From the NCBI RefSeq assembly GCF_026013365.1, contig NZ_JAPDOE010000019.1, positions 1-64,000 on the forward strand: a stretch of 64,000 nt of DNA, given 5' to 3'. The notes under the pieces were generated by a model. The model was not told where the DNA came from, did no database searches, and worked only from the letters and a program-made list of their open reading frames with translations. This DNA is from Paenibacillus sp. LS1. GTDB taxonomy: Bacteria; Bacillota; Bacilli; Paenibacillales; Paenibacillaceae. Position numbers and translations under genes: made by a program. Positions 32,682 through 42,209 of this stretch are shown here, one piece after another. The first letter of the stretch is position 1. The number at the start of each line of letters is the position of its first letter.

Positions 32682-33518
32682 ATGATGAGAGCCTTCAGAC
32701 TTGTATTACTGCAAAATCGTTGGTTCACATTCCTGCTGTCTCTAACCGTCTTCTGGATAATTCTCGCCATGGTTGCACCGCAACTTGCACCACACGATCC
32801 ACTAGCAACGAACTTTGCCAAAGTGTTGCAGCCATCCAGCGTCGAATATCCCCTTGGAACCGATCAGCTTGGCCGCTGTGTATTGTCACGTCTTCTGTAC
32901 GGGGCACGAACCTCGTTGCTGCTAACCTTTATGATGATTGGTATTGTGTTCGTACTAGGTGTAGCAATTGGGGTCATCGCCGGATTTGCGCGGGGATTGA
33001 CGGATACGGTGCTTATGCGGCTGTCTGATACATTAATGGCGTTTCCCGGCCTTATTTTTGCGATCGCTGTGGTAGGCATGCTTGGACCGGGATTGTTCAA
33101 TACGGTGCTGGCACTGTCGGTTGTCTGGTGGGCGAAATATGCACGGATGGCCAGAAGCCTGGTGATTTCCCTTCAGCAAAAGGAATATGTCGCTGCCGCT
33201 GCTTTCAGCGGAGCACGTAAGATCCAGATCATTGGCAGGACGATCCTGCCCAATATGATGTCTCCACTCATCGTCATGGCGATGATGGATGTGGGGGGGA
33301 TGATGCTGTCCATCTCGGGGTTGTCGTTTCTCGGGCTTGGCGCGCAGCCACCGAACCCCGAGTGGGGGGCCATGTTAAATGAAGGCAGAAGATATCTCCA
33401 GACTGCGCCTTGGTTGTTGATTTATCCGGGCCTGGCGATATTTAGCACCGTTATTATTTTTAATTTACTGGGAGACAGCCTGCGAGATGTACTTGATCCC
33501 AAGAAAAATACAGCTTAA
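32682..33518 (+). CDS. Metal/peptide ABC permease, NikC-like
   Basis: A 278-residue DppC/NikC-type permease. Marks: LAPHDPLATNF and YPLGTDQLGRCVLSRLLYGARTSL in the outer N-terminal region, then EYVAAAAFSGARKIQIIGRTILPN as the ATPase-docking loop and SFLGLGAQPPNPEWGAML. Expected partner of the NikB-like protein in the channel. It abuts the upstream stop codon, showing tight coupling. Confidence 0.9.
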   Translation: MMRAFRLVLLQNRWFTFLLSLTVFWIILAMVAPQLAPHDPLATNFAKVLQPSSVEYPLGTDQLGRCVLSRLLYGARTSLLLTFMMIGIVFVLGVAIGVIAGFARGLTDTVLMRLSDTLMAFPGLIFAIAVVGMLGPGLFNTVLALSVVWWAKYARMARSLVISLQQKEYVAAAAFSGARKIQIIGRTILPNMMSPLIVMAMMDVGGMMLSISGLSFLGLGAQPPNPEWGAMLNEGRRYLQTAPWLLIYPGLAIFSTVIIFNLLGDSLRDVLDPKKNTA

Positions 33519-33532
33519 CTGGAGGAACCAGA

Positions 33533-35125
33533 ATGAAGAGGAATTTACAAAAATCAATCCTGCTCACCATCGTATCCGTGTTCGTTGTGTTCTTGCTTGC
33601 AGCTTGTAGCACCACGAATAATCCATCGACCTCGTCGGATGCAACGGAGAAGTCGGCGGCTGCGGACAATGGTACGACAAGTGCACCAACGCATCTGAAT
33701 GTGGCCCTGTTCTGGCTGGGAAGCAACCTGGACCCGGCAGAAGAATGGAACGGCTGGACACTTACGCGTGCAGCGATTGGTGAGACACTGATTCAGTTTG
33801 ACGAGAATATGAAGCTGGTTCCTAAAATTGCAGATACCTGGGAACGTGTGGATGATACGACTTGGCATTTTCATATTCGAGAGGGTGTAACCTTCCATAA
33901 CGGAAACAAAGTAACCGCCGACGCGGTGAAAAAATCGATCGAACGCTCCATTGAGTTAAATGAAAGAGGACAAGCAACGGTGCCAGTTGCGTCGATGACT
34001 GCTGAAGGACAAGATCTGACGATCAAGACGACAGAGCCTTACGCATCCTTGCTTGGCAATATTGCCGAGCCGCTGTTTATCATCGTGGATACTAGCGCAG
34101 ATACATCCAAATTCAAGAGCGAGCCGATTGCTACCGGGCCATTTATGGTGACGGGTTATACGCCGGATCAGGAGATCCAGGTGAAAAAGTATGACGGGTA
34201 TTGGGGCGGCGCGGCAGATGTCGACACATTGACGTTGAAATACATCAAGGATGACAGCACACGTGCTCTTGCTCTGCAATCTGGTGAGATTGATGTAGCA
34301 AGTAACGTGGGACGCAGCAGTCTGGCATTATTCCAGGACAAGAGTCAATATACCATTGATGAAATTCCAAGCCTGCGCACCCAGTTCGTATGGTTCAACA
34401 CGACCAATCCGCTGCTGAGTGATCCGGAGGTTCGCCGGGCGATTTCATATGGTATTGATCGGGAGATGTACGCAAATACGCTGGTGGGCGGTCAGGCAGC
34501 CAAAGGACCATTCACCTCAGCTCTGCCTTTTGGCTATGATAAGATCACAGGATATGATTACGAACCGGAGAAAGCCAAACAGCTGCTGGATGGGGCTGGC
34601 TTCAAGGATGAAGATGGCGATGGCATTCGTGAAAAAGATGGCAAGAAGCTGTCGCTGCAACTGATTCTTAACTCCGCTTACGAGTCCGATTCAATTGTGG
34701 CTGCTGCGATGCAGTCCCAGCTTAAGGAGATCGGTGTTCAATTGGAGATGACCTCTTATGAGGATCTAACCGATCATCAGAAGAGCGGAAATTACGATCT
34801 TGCTTTAACAAGTATCAATACAGGCATCACGGGTGACCCGCAATATATTCTGGATTTCTACTTTATGACGGGCGCGGAATGGAATGTGGGCGGATATAGC
34901 AATCCGAAGCTCGATGAGGTAATTACTCGCCTTCACTCCGAGTTTGATGTGGAGAAAAGGTATGCCTTCGCAGCAGAGGCCCAGCAGATGATTCTGGATG
35001 ATGCAGCCTATATGTTTTTGACCTATACCCCGATTAATATTGTGAGTAAAAGTACCGTGCAAGGTGCGACGATGTATCCTATCGACTTTTATCTGCTGGA
35101 TCGTAATATTAAGGTTGGGCAGTAA
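33533..35125 (+). CDS. Metal/peptide-binding lipoprotein, NikA-like
   Basis: A 530-residue family-5 binding protein. Signal MKRNLQKSILLTIVSVFVVF, lipobox LAAC with acylated Cys25, then a Ser/Thr tether. Core marks: ETLIQFDENMKLVPKIADTW, TWHFHIREGVTFHNGNKVTA, and DPEVRRAISYGIDREM. It should capture the substrate outside the membrane for the NikBC-like permease. The riboswitch makes a cobalt chelate or ion the best guess, but the peptide-binding family is broad and the ligand residues cannot be assigned from sequence. TGGAGG lies at 33520-33525. Its stop TAA shares a base with the next ATG. Confidence 0.9.
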   Translation: MKRNLQKSILLTIVSVFVVFLLAACSTTNNPSTSSDATEKSAAADNGTTSAPTHLNVALFWLGSNLDPAEEWNGWTLTRAAIGETLIQFDENMKLVPKIADTWERVDDTTWHFHIREGVTFHNGNKVTADAVKKSIERSIELNERGQATVPVASMTAEGQDLTIKTTEPYASLLGNIAEPLFIIVDTSADTSKFKSEPIATGPFMVTGYTPDQEIQVKKYDGYWGGAADVDTLTLKYIKDDSTRALALQSGEIDVASNVGRSSLALFQDKSQYTIDEIPSLRTQFVWFNTTNPLLSDPEVRRAISYGIDREMYANTLVGGQAAKGPFTSALPFGYDKITGYDYEPEKAKQLLDGAGFKDEDGDGIREKDGKKLSLQLILNSAYESDSIVAAAMQSQLKEIGVQLEMTSYEDLTDHQKSGNYDLALTSINTGITGDPQYILDFYFMTGAEWNVGGYSNPKLDEVITRLHSEFDVEKRYAFAAEAQQMILDDAAYMFLTYTPINIVSKSTVQGATMYPIDFYLLDRNIKVGQ

Positions 35126-35922
35126 TGAAGCCCCTGCTTAGTGTCAATAACCTTTCCGTAACCTACAAGGGTGATTCTCTGGCTCTACGGGACTTGTCCT
35201 TCTCCATGAATAAGGGGGAGATTATCGGGATTGTAGGTGAAAGTGGCAGCGGAAAGTCGACCCTTATTCGGGCTTTGCTTGGCCTGTTACCAGAAGGTGG
35301 TCGATACACCGGTGGAGAGATTTTTTTTCAGGAAAAAATGCTTCTACGTGACTCGCGATTGGATTGGGCTGGAGTGCGCGGGAAGCGGATTACCATGGTG
35401 TTTCAGGACAGTGGATCGTATCTTAATCCGATTCGCAGCATCGGCAGTCAGTATATCGAAGCGATTCGTACTCATTTCACCGTGTCCAGAAAAGCAGCTC
35501 AGATCATGGCTGTGAATATGCTCATGGACATGGGATTGGATGATCCGGAACGAATCATGCGTGCCTATCCCTCGCAGCTTAGTGGGGGGATGAAACAACG
35601 AACGGCGATAGCTATGGCGGTTACGATGGAACCTGAACTTTTACTTGCAGATGAGCCGACAAGTGCATTGGATGTGACAACACAGAATGAAGTGATGAAC
35701 CGATTGAGCGAGCTTCGTTCCCGCCAGGGGACAGGCATGATCATCGTTACGCATAACATTGCCGTTGCAGCTCATATGGCGGACCGAATTGGTGTTATGC
35801 AGGGTGGTACATTGGTTGAAATGGGAGATACTTTCCGCGTCATATCCGATCCTCGGCATGAGTACACTCGCAAGCTGCTGAGTGCTGTACCTGAATTGGA
35901 GGGAAATGTTCATGACTCATGA
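35125..35922 (+). CDS. ABC transporter ATPase, NikD/DppD-like
   Basis: A 265-residue ATPase with Walker A GESGSGKST, Q-loop MVFQDSGSYLNPI, signature LSGGMKQRTAIAMA, Walker B LLLADEPTSALD and H-loop VTHN. Powers the importer as a heterodimer with the next gene. It overlaps the binding-protein stop by one base and its own end overlaps the next gene by 11 bases. Compared with DppD/OppD proteins (about 330 residues) it lacks the long C-terminal tail, which is also the case for NikD. Confidence 0.92.
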   Translation: MKPLLSVNNLSVTYKGDSLALRDLSFSMNKGEIIGIVGESGSGKSTLIRALLGLLPEGGRYTGGEIFFQEKMLLRDSRLDWAGVRGKRITMVFQDSGSYLNPIRSIGSQYIEAIRTHFTVSRKAAQIMAVNMLMDMGLDDPERIMRAYPSQLSGGMKQRTAIAMAVTMEPELLLADEPTSALDVTTQNEVMNRLSELRSRQGTGMIIVTHNIAVAAHMADRIGVMQGGTLVEMGDTFRVISDPRHEYTRKLLSAVPELEGNVHDS

Positions 35923-36787
35923 GGAGTTAGCGATTCTGGAACTAAGAAACTTGTGCAAAACCTACGAGTTAAAGGGACATAGGGCAGTTGATGCGCTGAA
36001 AGCTGTTCATTTGGAGCTATATCCGGGGGAGTGTCTGGGAATTGTCGGGGAGAGTGGTAGCGGGAAGAGCACACTGGCTAGATGTATAACCCATTTGGAG
36101 CGAGTGACTTCAGGACAGATTCACTATCGACAGCAGGATATTACCCGATTGAACGGAAAGGCGCTACGGCAGCAACGAAAACAGATCCAGATGGTATTCC
36201 AGGAGCCTTCCGCTATCTTTAATCCACGAATGAAGATTGGAGCTTTTATTCGGGAGCCACTCATGAATTATAAAATAATGAAGGGCCAGCAAGCGGAACA
36301 GGAAGTGCTCAGGCTGTTGGAACGGGTGGGGTTGCCGACTGCTGCTGCGGATAAGTATCCGCATGAACTGAGCGGCGGAGAGCAGCAGAGAGCAGTCATT
36401 GCCCGTGCGATTGGAGTAGAGCCAGACATCATCCTGTTCGATGAAGCCACCTCCGCACTGGATGTTTCCATCCAGCAACAGATCCTGGATCTGTTGGTAG
36501 AGCTGAGAAAGGATACAGGAATCTCATCTATTTTCATATCGCATGATCTGGCGGTGGTGCAACAGGTTAGTGATCGAATTGCCGTGATGTACCAAGGCGA
36601 GGTGGTCGAAGTCGTGGAGAGTTCCCAGCTGACCAGCTCAGCGAATCATCCCTACACCCGTAGCCTGATGGCTTCGGTGTTGTCCGTGAGGGAAATGAAG
36701 CATAGGATGCGGGTACAGAATCTAGAAGAGGAACAAGAACAGGAACAAGGGCAGATGGGGGTTCTTCAAGAAAGTCTGTCAGGATAA
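35912..36787 (+). CDS. ABC transporter ATPase, NikE/OppF-like
   Basis: A 291-residue ATPase with Walker A GESGSGKST, Q-loop MVFQEPSAIFNPRM, signature LSGGEQQRAVIARA and Walker B IILFDEATSALD. The C-terminus ends in an unusual Glu/Gln-rich stretch (EEEQEQEQGQM). ATG 35912 is preferred: TTGGAGGG is 8 bases before it. In-frame starts at 35882 and 35906 exist. It closes the riboswitch operon and a strong terminator follows. Confidence 0.9.
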   Translation: MTHEELAILELRNLCKTYELKGHRAVDALKAVHLELYPGECLGIVGESGSGKSTLARCITHLERVTSGQIHYRQQDITRLNGKALRQQRKQIQMVFQEPSAIFNPRMKIGAFIREPLMNYKIMKGQQAEQEVLRLLERVGLPTAAADKYPHELSGGEQQRAVIARAIGVEPDIILFDEATSALDVSIQQQILDLLVELRKDTGISSIFISHDLAVVQQVSDRIAVMYQGEVVEVVESSQLTSSANHPYTRSLMASVLSVREMKHRMRVQNLEEEQEQEQGQMGVLQESLSG

Positions 36788-36848
36788 CTCGATGTGCGGT
36801 TCGGTAGAAGTTTAAGTCAGGTTATAAAAAGATAATTACAAAAAAATG

Positions 36849-36892
36849 GGTTCCCCAGGAAGTCTATAGATGACTTTCAGGGGAACCTTTTT
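36849..36892 (+). terminator. Terminator of NikBCADE-like operon
   Basis: GGGTTCCCC pairs with GGGGAACC, extended by AAGTC/GACTT, followed by TTTTT. The next 300 bp to 37191 are AT-rich and show no gene or clear signal to me. Confidence 0.9.
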
Positions 36893-37191
36893 GTTGTGTA
36901 AAAGGCACGTTGTGTACAGTTGGGACGTGATACAGAAATACAGCAATAGCTTGTGAATGCTTCATCGTATGTCGTTTAATACACCTATATCAATCAGTAC
37001 ACCGGCTGCATAGTATTTTATCTGACACTTCGTAGCTATTTCATCACACAATTATTGATTGCTTTATTGGGTTATTATCGCTATAAATACAGTCAGTCTT
37101 ATTTTGGAGAGGTACACCGCATAAGACTCTTCTGTCCACATGTAGTTGTCTACATCTGCCTAGTCAGTTGTATTGACTTGGGTGATTCAAA

Positions 37192-40100
37192 CTAGTGTGG
37201 TACTTGGGATTGGAAATCGTTCCGGCTGGACTGATCAGCATGGTAAAAGACAATATCGCCATCCTTCAGCGGCCAGGTTCTACCTTGGCTGTCAGTTGGC
37301 GTGTTGTTGAAACCTTCCATCTGCCATTGATTCATCAGCGGTGCATGAATGTATTGCAGATGGGGCGCCTCTGTATTTCCATTCCGCAGGCTCTCCATGT
37401 TGAAGCTGACTACGATATAGCCATTCTTTAGAAAAATCTTCGATTTCTCATCCAGCTGATTTTGTCTGGCGAGGGGTTCGAGATCCGTACCTTTTGGTAC
37501 GGCATATACATCGGCCGGCAAGCTGTACTCCCCGTACCAACGCTGGATTGCTGCATTGGCCCGGTCCACGTTGACCCCGGAAGGAATGCCCGTTTTAGGT
37601 CCGATGAGTGTCCGAATTGGAGCAGACAGGATCATCCAGTCATAACGACCTATCCATGTTTTTTGATGAGAAGTCTGATCGACCAGGCGAACCATATGTT
37701 CTGCCAACGTACGCTGGTTGCGTTCTTCCGCTGTCAGTTCATAAGTATACTGATAACGCGCTGTATCGCCTAACTCTGTACCGGGTACATTTCGAAGACG
37801 TGAGTTCAGGACAACAAAGCGTTTCTCCAGATCCTGAGCCGATCCGATACGGATTAGGCGTTCCTGGCCTCGATGGTAGTACAGATCCACTTCTTGCCGG
37901 GAGGACCCGTCTTTACTCACAAAAGCAAAAGTGGGTGTAATTCGAATACCATCCTGTTTGCCAAACATATTGCCCTTGGTCTTCAGATCGAACTTGAAAT
38001 GGTACCCTGTCTTCACAGTCGCGTTAGCGAATCCCTGCACCGGATGGCTTCCTGGTCGGATGGGCAATACAAATGGAGCCAGATTACCTCGTGGATCACC
38101 ATCAATGCTATTCATCCCAGTCCAGTAGCTATAGCCTGTTGGTTCGGGACTGCCCAATCGCTTGCGAAATACATTTTCCCAGTTGTAATCGGAGATATCA
38201 GTGACGTGAAAATCATATAACCTTCCGATGACATCTACGGGTACGGTGTCCGCTGCAACATGATGTGCCAAATTGGTATTGGCATCCTGTTGCTCAGTAA
38301 AGTTTGCAGGTGCATTCTCTGCAATATTGCGGAATGCAATGTGATACTTGCCTTCGTCTACCCATACAGGGAGATAGAATGTGGTGTCCAGTTTATTGAC
38401 CGGAATATCGACCCATGTCTTGGCAGGGATAAACTGACTCCGGTCAGCGTTATAGACATCAAACGGGAATTGCACCTGTTTGATTCGAAAATATTTGGCA
38501 TAGTCCCGATTTCCATAACCGGGATAACTTGTTGCGTCCAAGTGCTGTCCCGCTGTAGGGATTCGCACAATGAACGGGCGTTCCAGAATGAGTGCAGCGC
38601 TGGTTGGGTCCGGTACGGTTTTCTGATTATGCGGCTGATCATCCGACACCCAGGCGTAGTTGACGACAGGAGTATGCACTGTGACGGTGTTGATGCCGTT
38701 AATCGGCAATATTTTGTTGGCGCCGCCATTCACGTTACCCGGTAGAAGATCATAATAGATCTCACCCGAGCTTGTGGTGTTTGCTTTATTCAGCAGGGAT
38801 TTGCTGATCATGTTGCCGGGTTTGTACAGCACATCACGACCTATCGTCGTTGGATTAGGAATGTTGGATGGCGTGGGGCCATCTTTGGTTGTTTCTACAT
38901 CATTCATAATGGTTGTGCTGTTGAATTTCACTAGATCATTATTCACTTTACTTTGAGGTGTATTGGACTCAGCCATTCCTTTTAACCGTGATGTATCATC
39001 AGGCACACTGGGAGGAAGGTTCAAGCCACCTGTTAATTTAGGTGGAGTATATGAGATTGAAGTGGTTTGCCCTGGTCGTACATGGCTTTCTACGGATTCA
39101 TCATTTTTAGATTCCAGTGTTGGTGGTGTGTATCCTGTTGGACTCATCGTAACGGTCTCTCCGGGCAAAGCGTAATTGCTCATGGTTGCTTTAGCGATCT
39201 TATATACTTCCAGATTGTTAATTTTCCAGTAGGAGTAGTCTCTTGTGATTTGGAAAGTGTATGGCTTGGGTACCGTGTCATTCGCGGGTACAGGCGGTCC
39301 TGGTGTACAACCATCATCATCACATATTTCTGGTCCAGGTACCGTCCATTCTCTGTCGTAAGAGATTGTGATATTACAGTTGTATGTAACTTTACCGCTC
39401 ATTTTGGCCCAGGCTTGTTTAAACAGGTAATTGTCAGCAAAGGCATTCGTGTAGAGTGATTCAGAAGTAGGGATTCCTTTCAACACATTGAATGTCTCAT
39501 TATCTCTGTTATCTGACTTAATTACACCGTTGGCACTTGGATCAAGATCATTCATACTCATGATGGTTCCAGCAGAAGGTGGACCAATTGTTGGAGTGCA
39601 ACCTCCACCACCGCCTCCGTTACCGTCGCCCCCGCCAGTACCTGGATTCTCTTCAACACCGATGTTTGTTGTGGTAGTTAACTCAAATCCATCTTTCTTC
39701 CACAGTACGGTTATTGTTGTAGTTCCCCTACTGACAGCTCGGACTAACCCAGAATTACTAACGGTAGCGACACCAGGATTGGATGATTCCCATGTAGTTG
39801 TACCACCGCTACCGGTGTTAACATTGGTCTCCGCACCAAAGTTTCCATCTCCGTTTTTGGTTTTAACAGTTGCATTAAGTTGTTTGGACTGGTTCAAGTT
39901 AAGTTGTCCGCCAGCGGTAAGGTTGATCTCTTTGGTTATTTCAGCCAATGCCTTCCAATAAAGATCAGTTCTGAAAATGTAGTCCGCTGACCATTTCGGA
40001 GGGTTATACTCTCTTGAAGCAGTAGGGGCGATTGCGCCCCCAATTTGCATTTGGAATTTGGTGCTCAATCCATCGAATTCATCTACAGAAATCAAAATTG

Positions 40101-40566
40101 GATCTCCAATTCTATAATAGCTAGTGTTGTCCATGTAGTGCGGTTTCTTTGATCTTTCAGTTATTGTAGATGAAGGGGGCTGCTCATTGTTTTTATCCTT
40201 GTACTCTGTTGGTTTGTATACATCTTTATCGAGATCTAATTGTACACATACTCTGGATGATCTAGGTAGGTTAGTTGAACTATCATTAAGTAAATCAATG
40301 CCGTTACACCGACCTTCTACCCTCCAATCCAAATTATCGAGTTGAAAGATGTAGATACCAAGATTTGTTTTTGCTTCGCCTTCAAGAGGAATAACTTTCT
40401 TCTGGGACTTTGCTGGTCCTGAGGGTTCCATGTGAAATGGTTTAACTTCTTCTTTAGTGCCTGGCCCCCCGCCAGCTTCAATCGTTGAAAAGGGGGCTAA
40501 TAATGCACTTATTGTAAAGGCTACTACAAGAAATCGACTTAAATTACTTTTTAATGCCAAAATCAT
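37192..40566 (-). CDS. Large secreted protein with Big2-like domain
   Basis: A 1124-residue exported protein that I cannot assign. The N-terminus has a signal peptide (LSRFLVVAFTISALLAPFST then IEA). Residues about 215-302 resemble a bacterial Ig-like (Big2) domain: TTTWESSNPGVATVSNSGLV and RAVSRGTTTITVLW. A Gly-rich linker (GGGDGNGGGGGG) follows, then a long strand-rich region with few cysteines (the pair in ICDDDGC is notable). I recall Paenibacillus proteins of this build filed under a DUF, but cannot verify the number. No catalytic motif is seen. It starts 7 bp after the SLH-protein stop, so the two are one operon and probably sit together on the cell surface. Confidence 0.7.
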   Translation of the reverse strand: MILALKSNLSRFLVVAFTISALLAPFSTIEAGGGPGTKEEVKPFHMEPSGPAKSQKKVIPLEGEAKTNLGIYIFQLDNLDWRVEGRCNGIDLLNDSSTNLPRSSRVCVQLDLDKDVYKPTEYKDKNNEQPPSSTITERSKKPHYMDNTSYYRIGDPILISVDEFDGLSTKFQMQIGGAIAPTASREYNPPKWSADYIFRTDLYWKALAEITKEINLTAGGQLNLNQSKQLNATVKTKNGDGNFGAETNVNTGSGGTTTWESSNPGVATVSNSGLVRAVSRGTTTITVLWKKDGFELTTTTNIGVEENPGTGGGDGNGGGGGGCTPTIGPPSAGTIMSMNDLDPSANGVIKSDNRDNETFNVLKGIPTSESLYTNAFADNYLFKQAWAKMSGKVTYNCNITISYDREWTVPGPEICDDDGCTPGPPVPANDTVPKPYTFQITRDYSYWKINNLEVYKIAKATMSNYALPGETVTMSPTGYTPPTLESKNDESVESHVRPGQTTSISYTPPKLTGGLNLPPSVPDDTSRLKGMAESNTPQSKVNNDLVKFNSTTIMNDVETTKDGPTPSNIPNPTTIGRDVLYKPGNMISKSLLNKANTTSSGEIYYDLLPGNVNGGANKILPINGINTVTVHTPVVNYAWVSDDQPHNQKTVPDPTSAALILERPFIVRIPTAGQHLDATSYPGYGNRDYAKYFRIKQVQFPFDVYNADRSQFIPAKTWVDIPVNKLDTTFYLPVWVDEGKYHIAFRNIAENAPANFTEQQDANTNLAHHVAADTVPVDVIGRLYDFHVTDISDYNWENVFRKRLGSPEPTGYSYWTGMNSIDGDPRGNLAPFVLPIRPGSHPVQGFANATVKTGYHFKFDLKTKGNMFGKQDGIRITPTFAFVSKDGSSRQEVDLYYHRGQERLIRIGSAQDLEKRFVVLNSRLRNVPGTELGDTARYQYTYELTAEERNQRTLAEHMVRLVDQTSHQKTWIGRYDWMILSAPIRTLIGPKTGIPSGVNVDRANAAIQRWYGEYSLPADVYAVPKGTDLEPLARQNQLDEKSKIFLKNGYIVVSFNMESLRNGNTEAPHLQYIHAPLMNQWQMEGFNNTPTDSQGRTWPLKDGDIVFYHADQSSRNDFQSQVPH

Positions 40567-40573
40567 CCCATCC

Positions 40574-41863
40574 TTATTTATTATCGATCACACTAAATGT
40601 AACTCCCTCTTTAGTTGTGAGGGTAATTGCAGAAATCAGAGCTTTATCGAAATGTAGTAGTCCATCTCCCCAGAATACAGGATCTTTGACAGTGAAAACT
40701 CCTTTACTTTTTAGAAATTCAATATTAGTCGGTATTCCAAATGAAGCACTAGTTTTTGTTTTTGGGGAAAGAAGAGGATCAACAGCACTTGAGTTTAATA
40801 GACTTCCAGCTTGTAACTGATTCATAGATGAACTTTTAATATTTAATTCAAATTCGACAAATGAGTGATAGGCACCTCGTAAAGTTGTAATAACTCCTTC
40901 ATCAACAAATACGGGATAATAAATGCTCCGTTTTGCTCCTACTGCATAAGGACTAACAACAATCCAATTGTGGATTTTGAGATCGGAATAATTTGTTAGT
41001 GTTACGAGATTTTTATTTCTTATTTTTGAAAAATCCTCTGTTACAGAATCATAGTCAATGTTAGGATTAACCTTTTTCTCAGGTGTTTTTTTGTACGATG
41101 GCGCAATAATACTCAAATTCGTACCGGTCAAACCCACTGCTCGCAGCTCATTTAAACCTTGAAAATCGCCAGGTTTTGTCTTGGCAACTGCTGCATAACG
41201 GGCAATCAACACAGCAACTTCCGCCCGAGTGGTGGTACGATCAACGCCAAATGTTTTATCGTTTGCTACACTCATTAGTCCCGTTCCCAGGGCAACGGCT
41301 ACTGCATTTTTTTGAGCGCTTGCGAGTTTACCTGTGAAATATTCCTTTGCAGGCACAACGGTGTTTGTCACATCAGAGAGTGCTTGTTTGTATTCAGGAT
41401 CAACCACGGTTAATCCTTGTGTCAACCACGTTGCCATTTCGCCTCGTTGAAGAGCACTTTGTGCATCCAGTTTCCCCTTGTAATTAGAAGGGCTGATAAA
41501 ACCTTTCGCTATAGCAATAGAGACACCGCTTTTTGCCCACTCGGGTATGTCCGTGAAATTGTTTTGTTCTTGTGTTGATGCATTAGGCTGGTCGGATAGA
41601 CGTCCCAGGATACTTGCCATTTCAGCTTTGGTGACAGGTGAGCTTGGTTTAAATGTCCCGTCGGCATATCCCTTGAAATACCCTTGTTCTACGGCCGAAT
41701 TAATTGCTGAAGATGCCCAGTGTGTAGCCGGAACGTCTTTGAATTTAGTTGTGGCTTGTGCGGCTTCTACAGAACCCCCAACGCCTCCAACGCCTCCAAC
41801 ACCTACGATACCCCCTGTTAATAAAGCCAATGCCGTTACGCCGGAAATCATCATTTTTCTCAT
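40574..41863 (-). CDS. S-layer homology (SLH) domain protein
   Basis: A 429-residue exported protein. After the signal (MRKMMISGVTALALLTGG) comes a VGG repeat, then SLH repeats: FKDVPATHWASSAINSAVEQ with GYADGTFKPSSPVTKAEMAS, a second with FTDIPEWAKSGVSIAIAKGF, and a third around TRAEVAVLIARYA. SLH modules bind pyruvylated secondary cell-wall polymer. The C-terminal 190 residues are of unknown type. ATG 41863 is chosen because AGAGGAG sits 8 bases upstream; the frame opens at 41881. It probably anchors or assists the large protein encoded just downstream. Confidence 0.85.
   Translation of the reverse strand: MRKMMISGVTALALLTGGIVGVGGVGGVGGSVEAAQATTKFKDVPATHWASSAINSAVEQGYFKGYADGTFKPSSPVTKAEMASILGRLSDQPNASTQEQNNFTDIPEWAKSGVSIAIAKGFISPSNYKGKLDAQSALQRGEMATWLTQGLTVVDPEYKQALSDVTNTVVPAKEYFTGKLASAQKNAVAVALGTGLMSVANDKTFGVDRTTTRAEVAVLIARYAAVAKTKPGDFQGLNELRAVGLTGTNLSIIAPSYKKTPEKKVNPNIDYDSVTEDFSKIRNKNLVTLTNYSDLKIHNWIVVSPYAVGAKRSIYYPVFVDEGVITTLRGAYHSFVEFELNIKSSSMNQLQAGSLLNSSAVDPLLSPKTKTSASFGIPTNIEFLKSKGVFTVKDPVFWGDGLLHFDKALISAITLTTKEGVTFSVIDNK
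41770..41812 (-). repeat. Short 9-bp tandem repeat in SLH gene
   Basis: The coding run for GVGGVGGVGG is built of near-identical 9-bp units (plus-strand ACGCCTCCA repeated). Such runs can change length by slippage. It lies at the end of the signal peptide. Confidence 0.6.
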
Positions 41864-42054
41864 GAAACTTACTCCTCTCATTTGTGAATTTCTCTCCTTG
41901 ATATGTACTGTTCAGGCTACTAGATACTAAATTTGTAATAATAATCAATATTCTACCATGTATAACTAGGCTGTTGGTATGATTTATCAACAAAATTCCT
42001 CCTCTGCATAGAACTCTTACTGCTTCTCCAGACCTATATTCCCTCCAAAAAACA

Positions 42055-42090
42055 CAAAAAAAGGCCACGAATCCGTAGATTCATAGCCTT
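42055..42090 (-). terminator. Terminator after csaA
   Basis: On the minus strand AAGGCTATGAATC pairs imperfectly with GATTCGTGGCCTT and is followed by a long T run. The rest of 41882-42209 is AT-rich and holds no gene that I can see. Confidence 0.75.
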
Positions 42091-42209
42091 ATGCTTTAAG
42101 GTCTCCAACATATGTAGTTCCTTCAATAGTCAATTCAATAATCAATACATCAAGAATACTCGATTTCCAAACATTTGAAAAGCCCATATTCTTCGAACTC
42201 AAAATAAAC

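Noticed and set aside
38260..39961. Several plus-strand frames opposite the large secreted protein
   Set aside because: They are antisense shadows of a frame that has a signal peptide and a Big2-like domain; none has a ribosome site or domain pattern.
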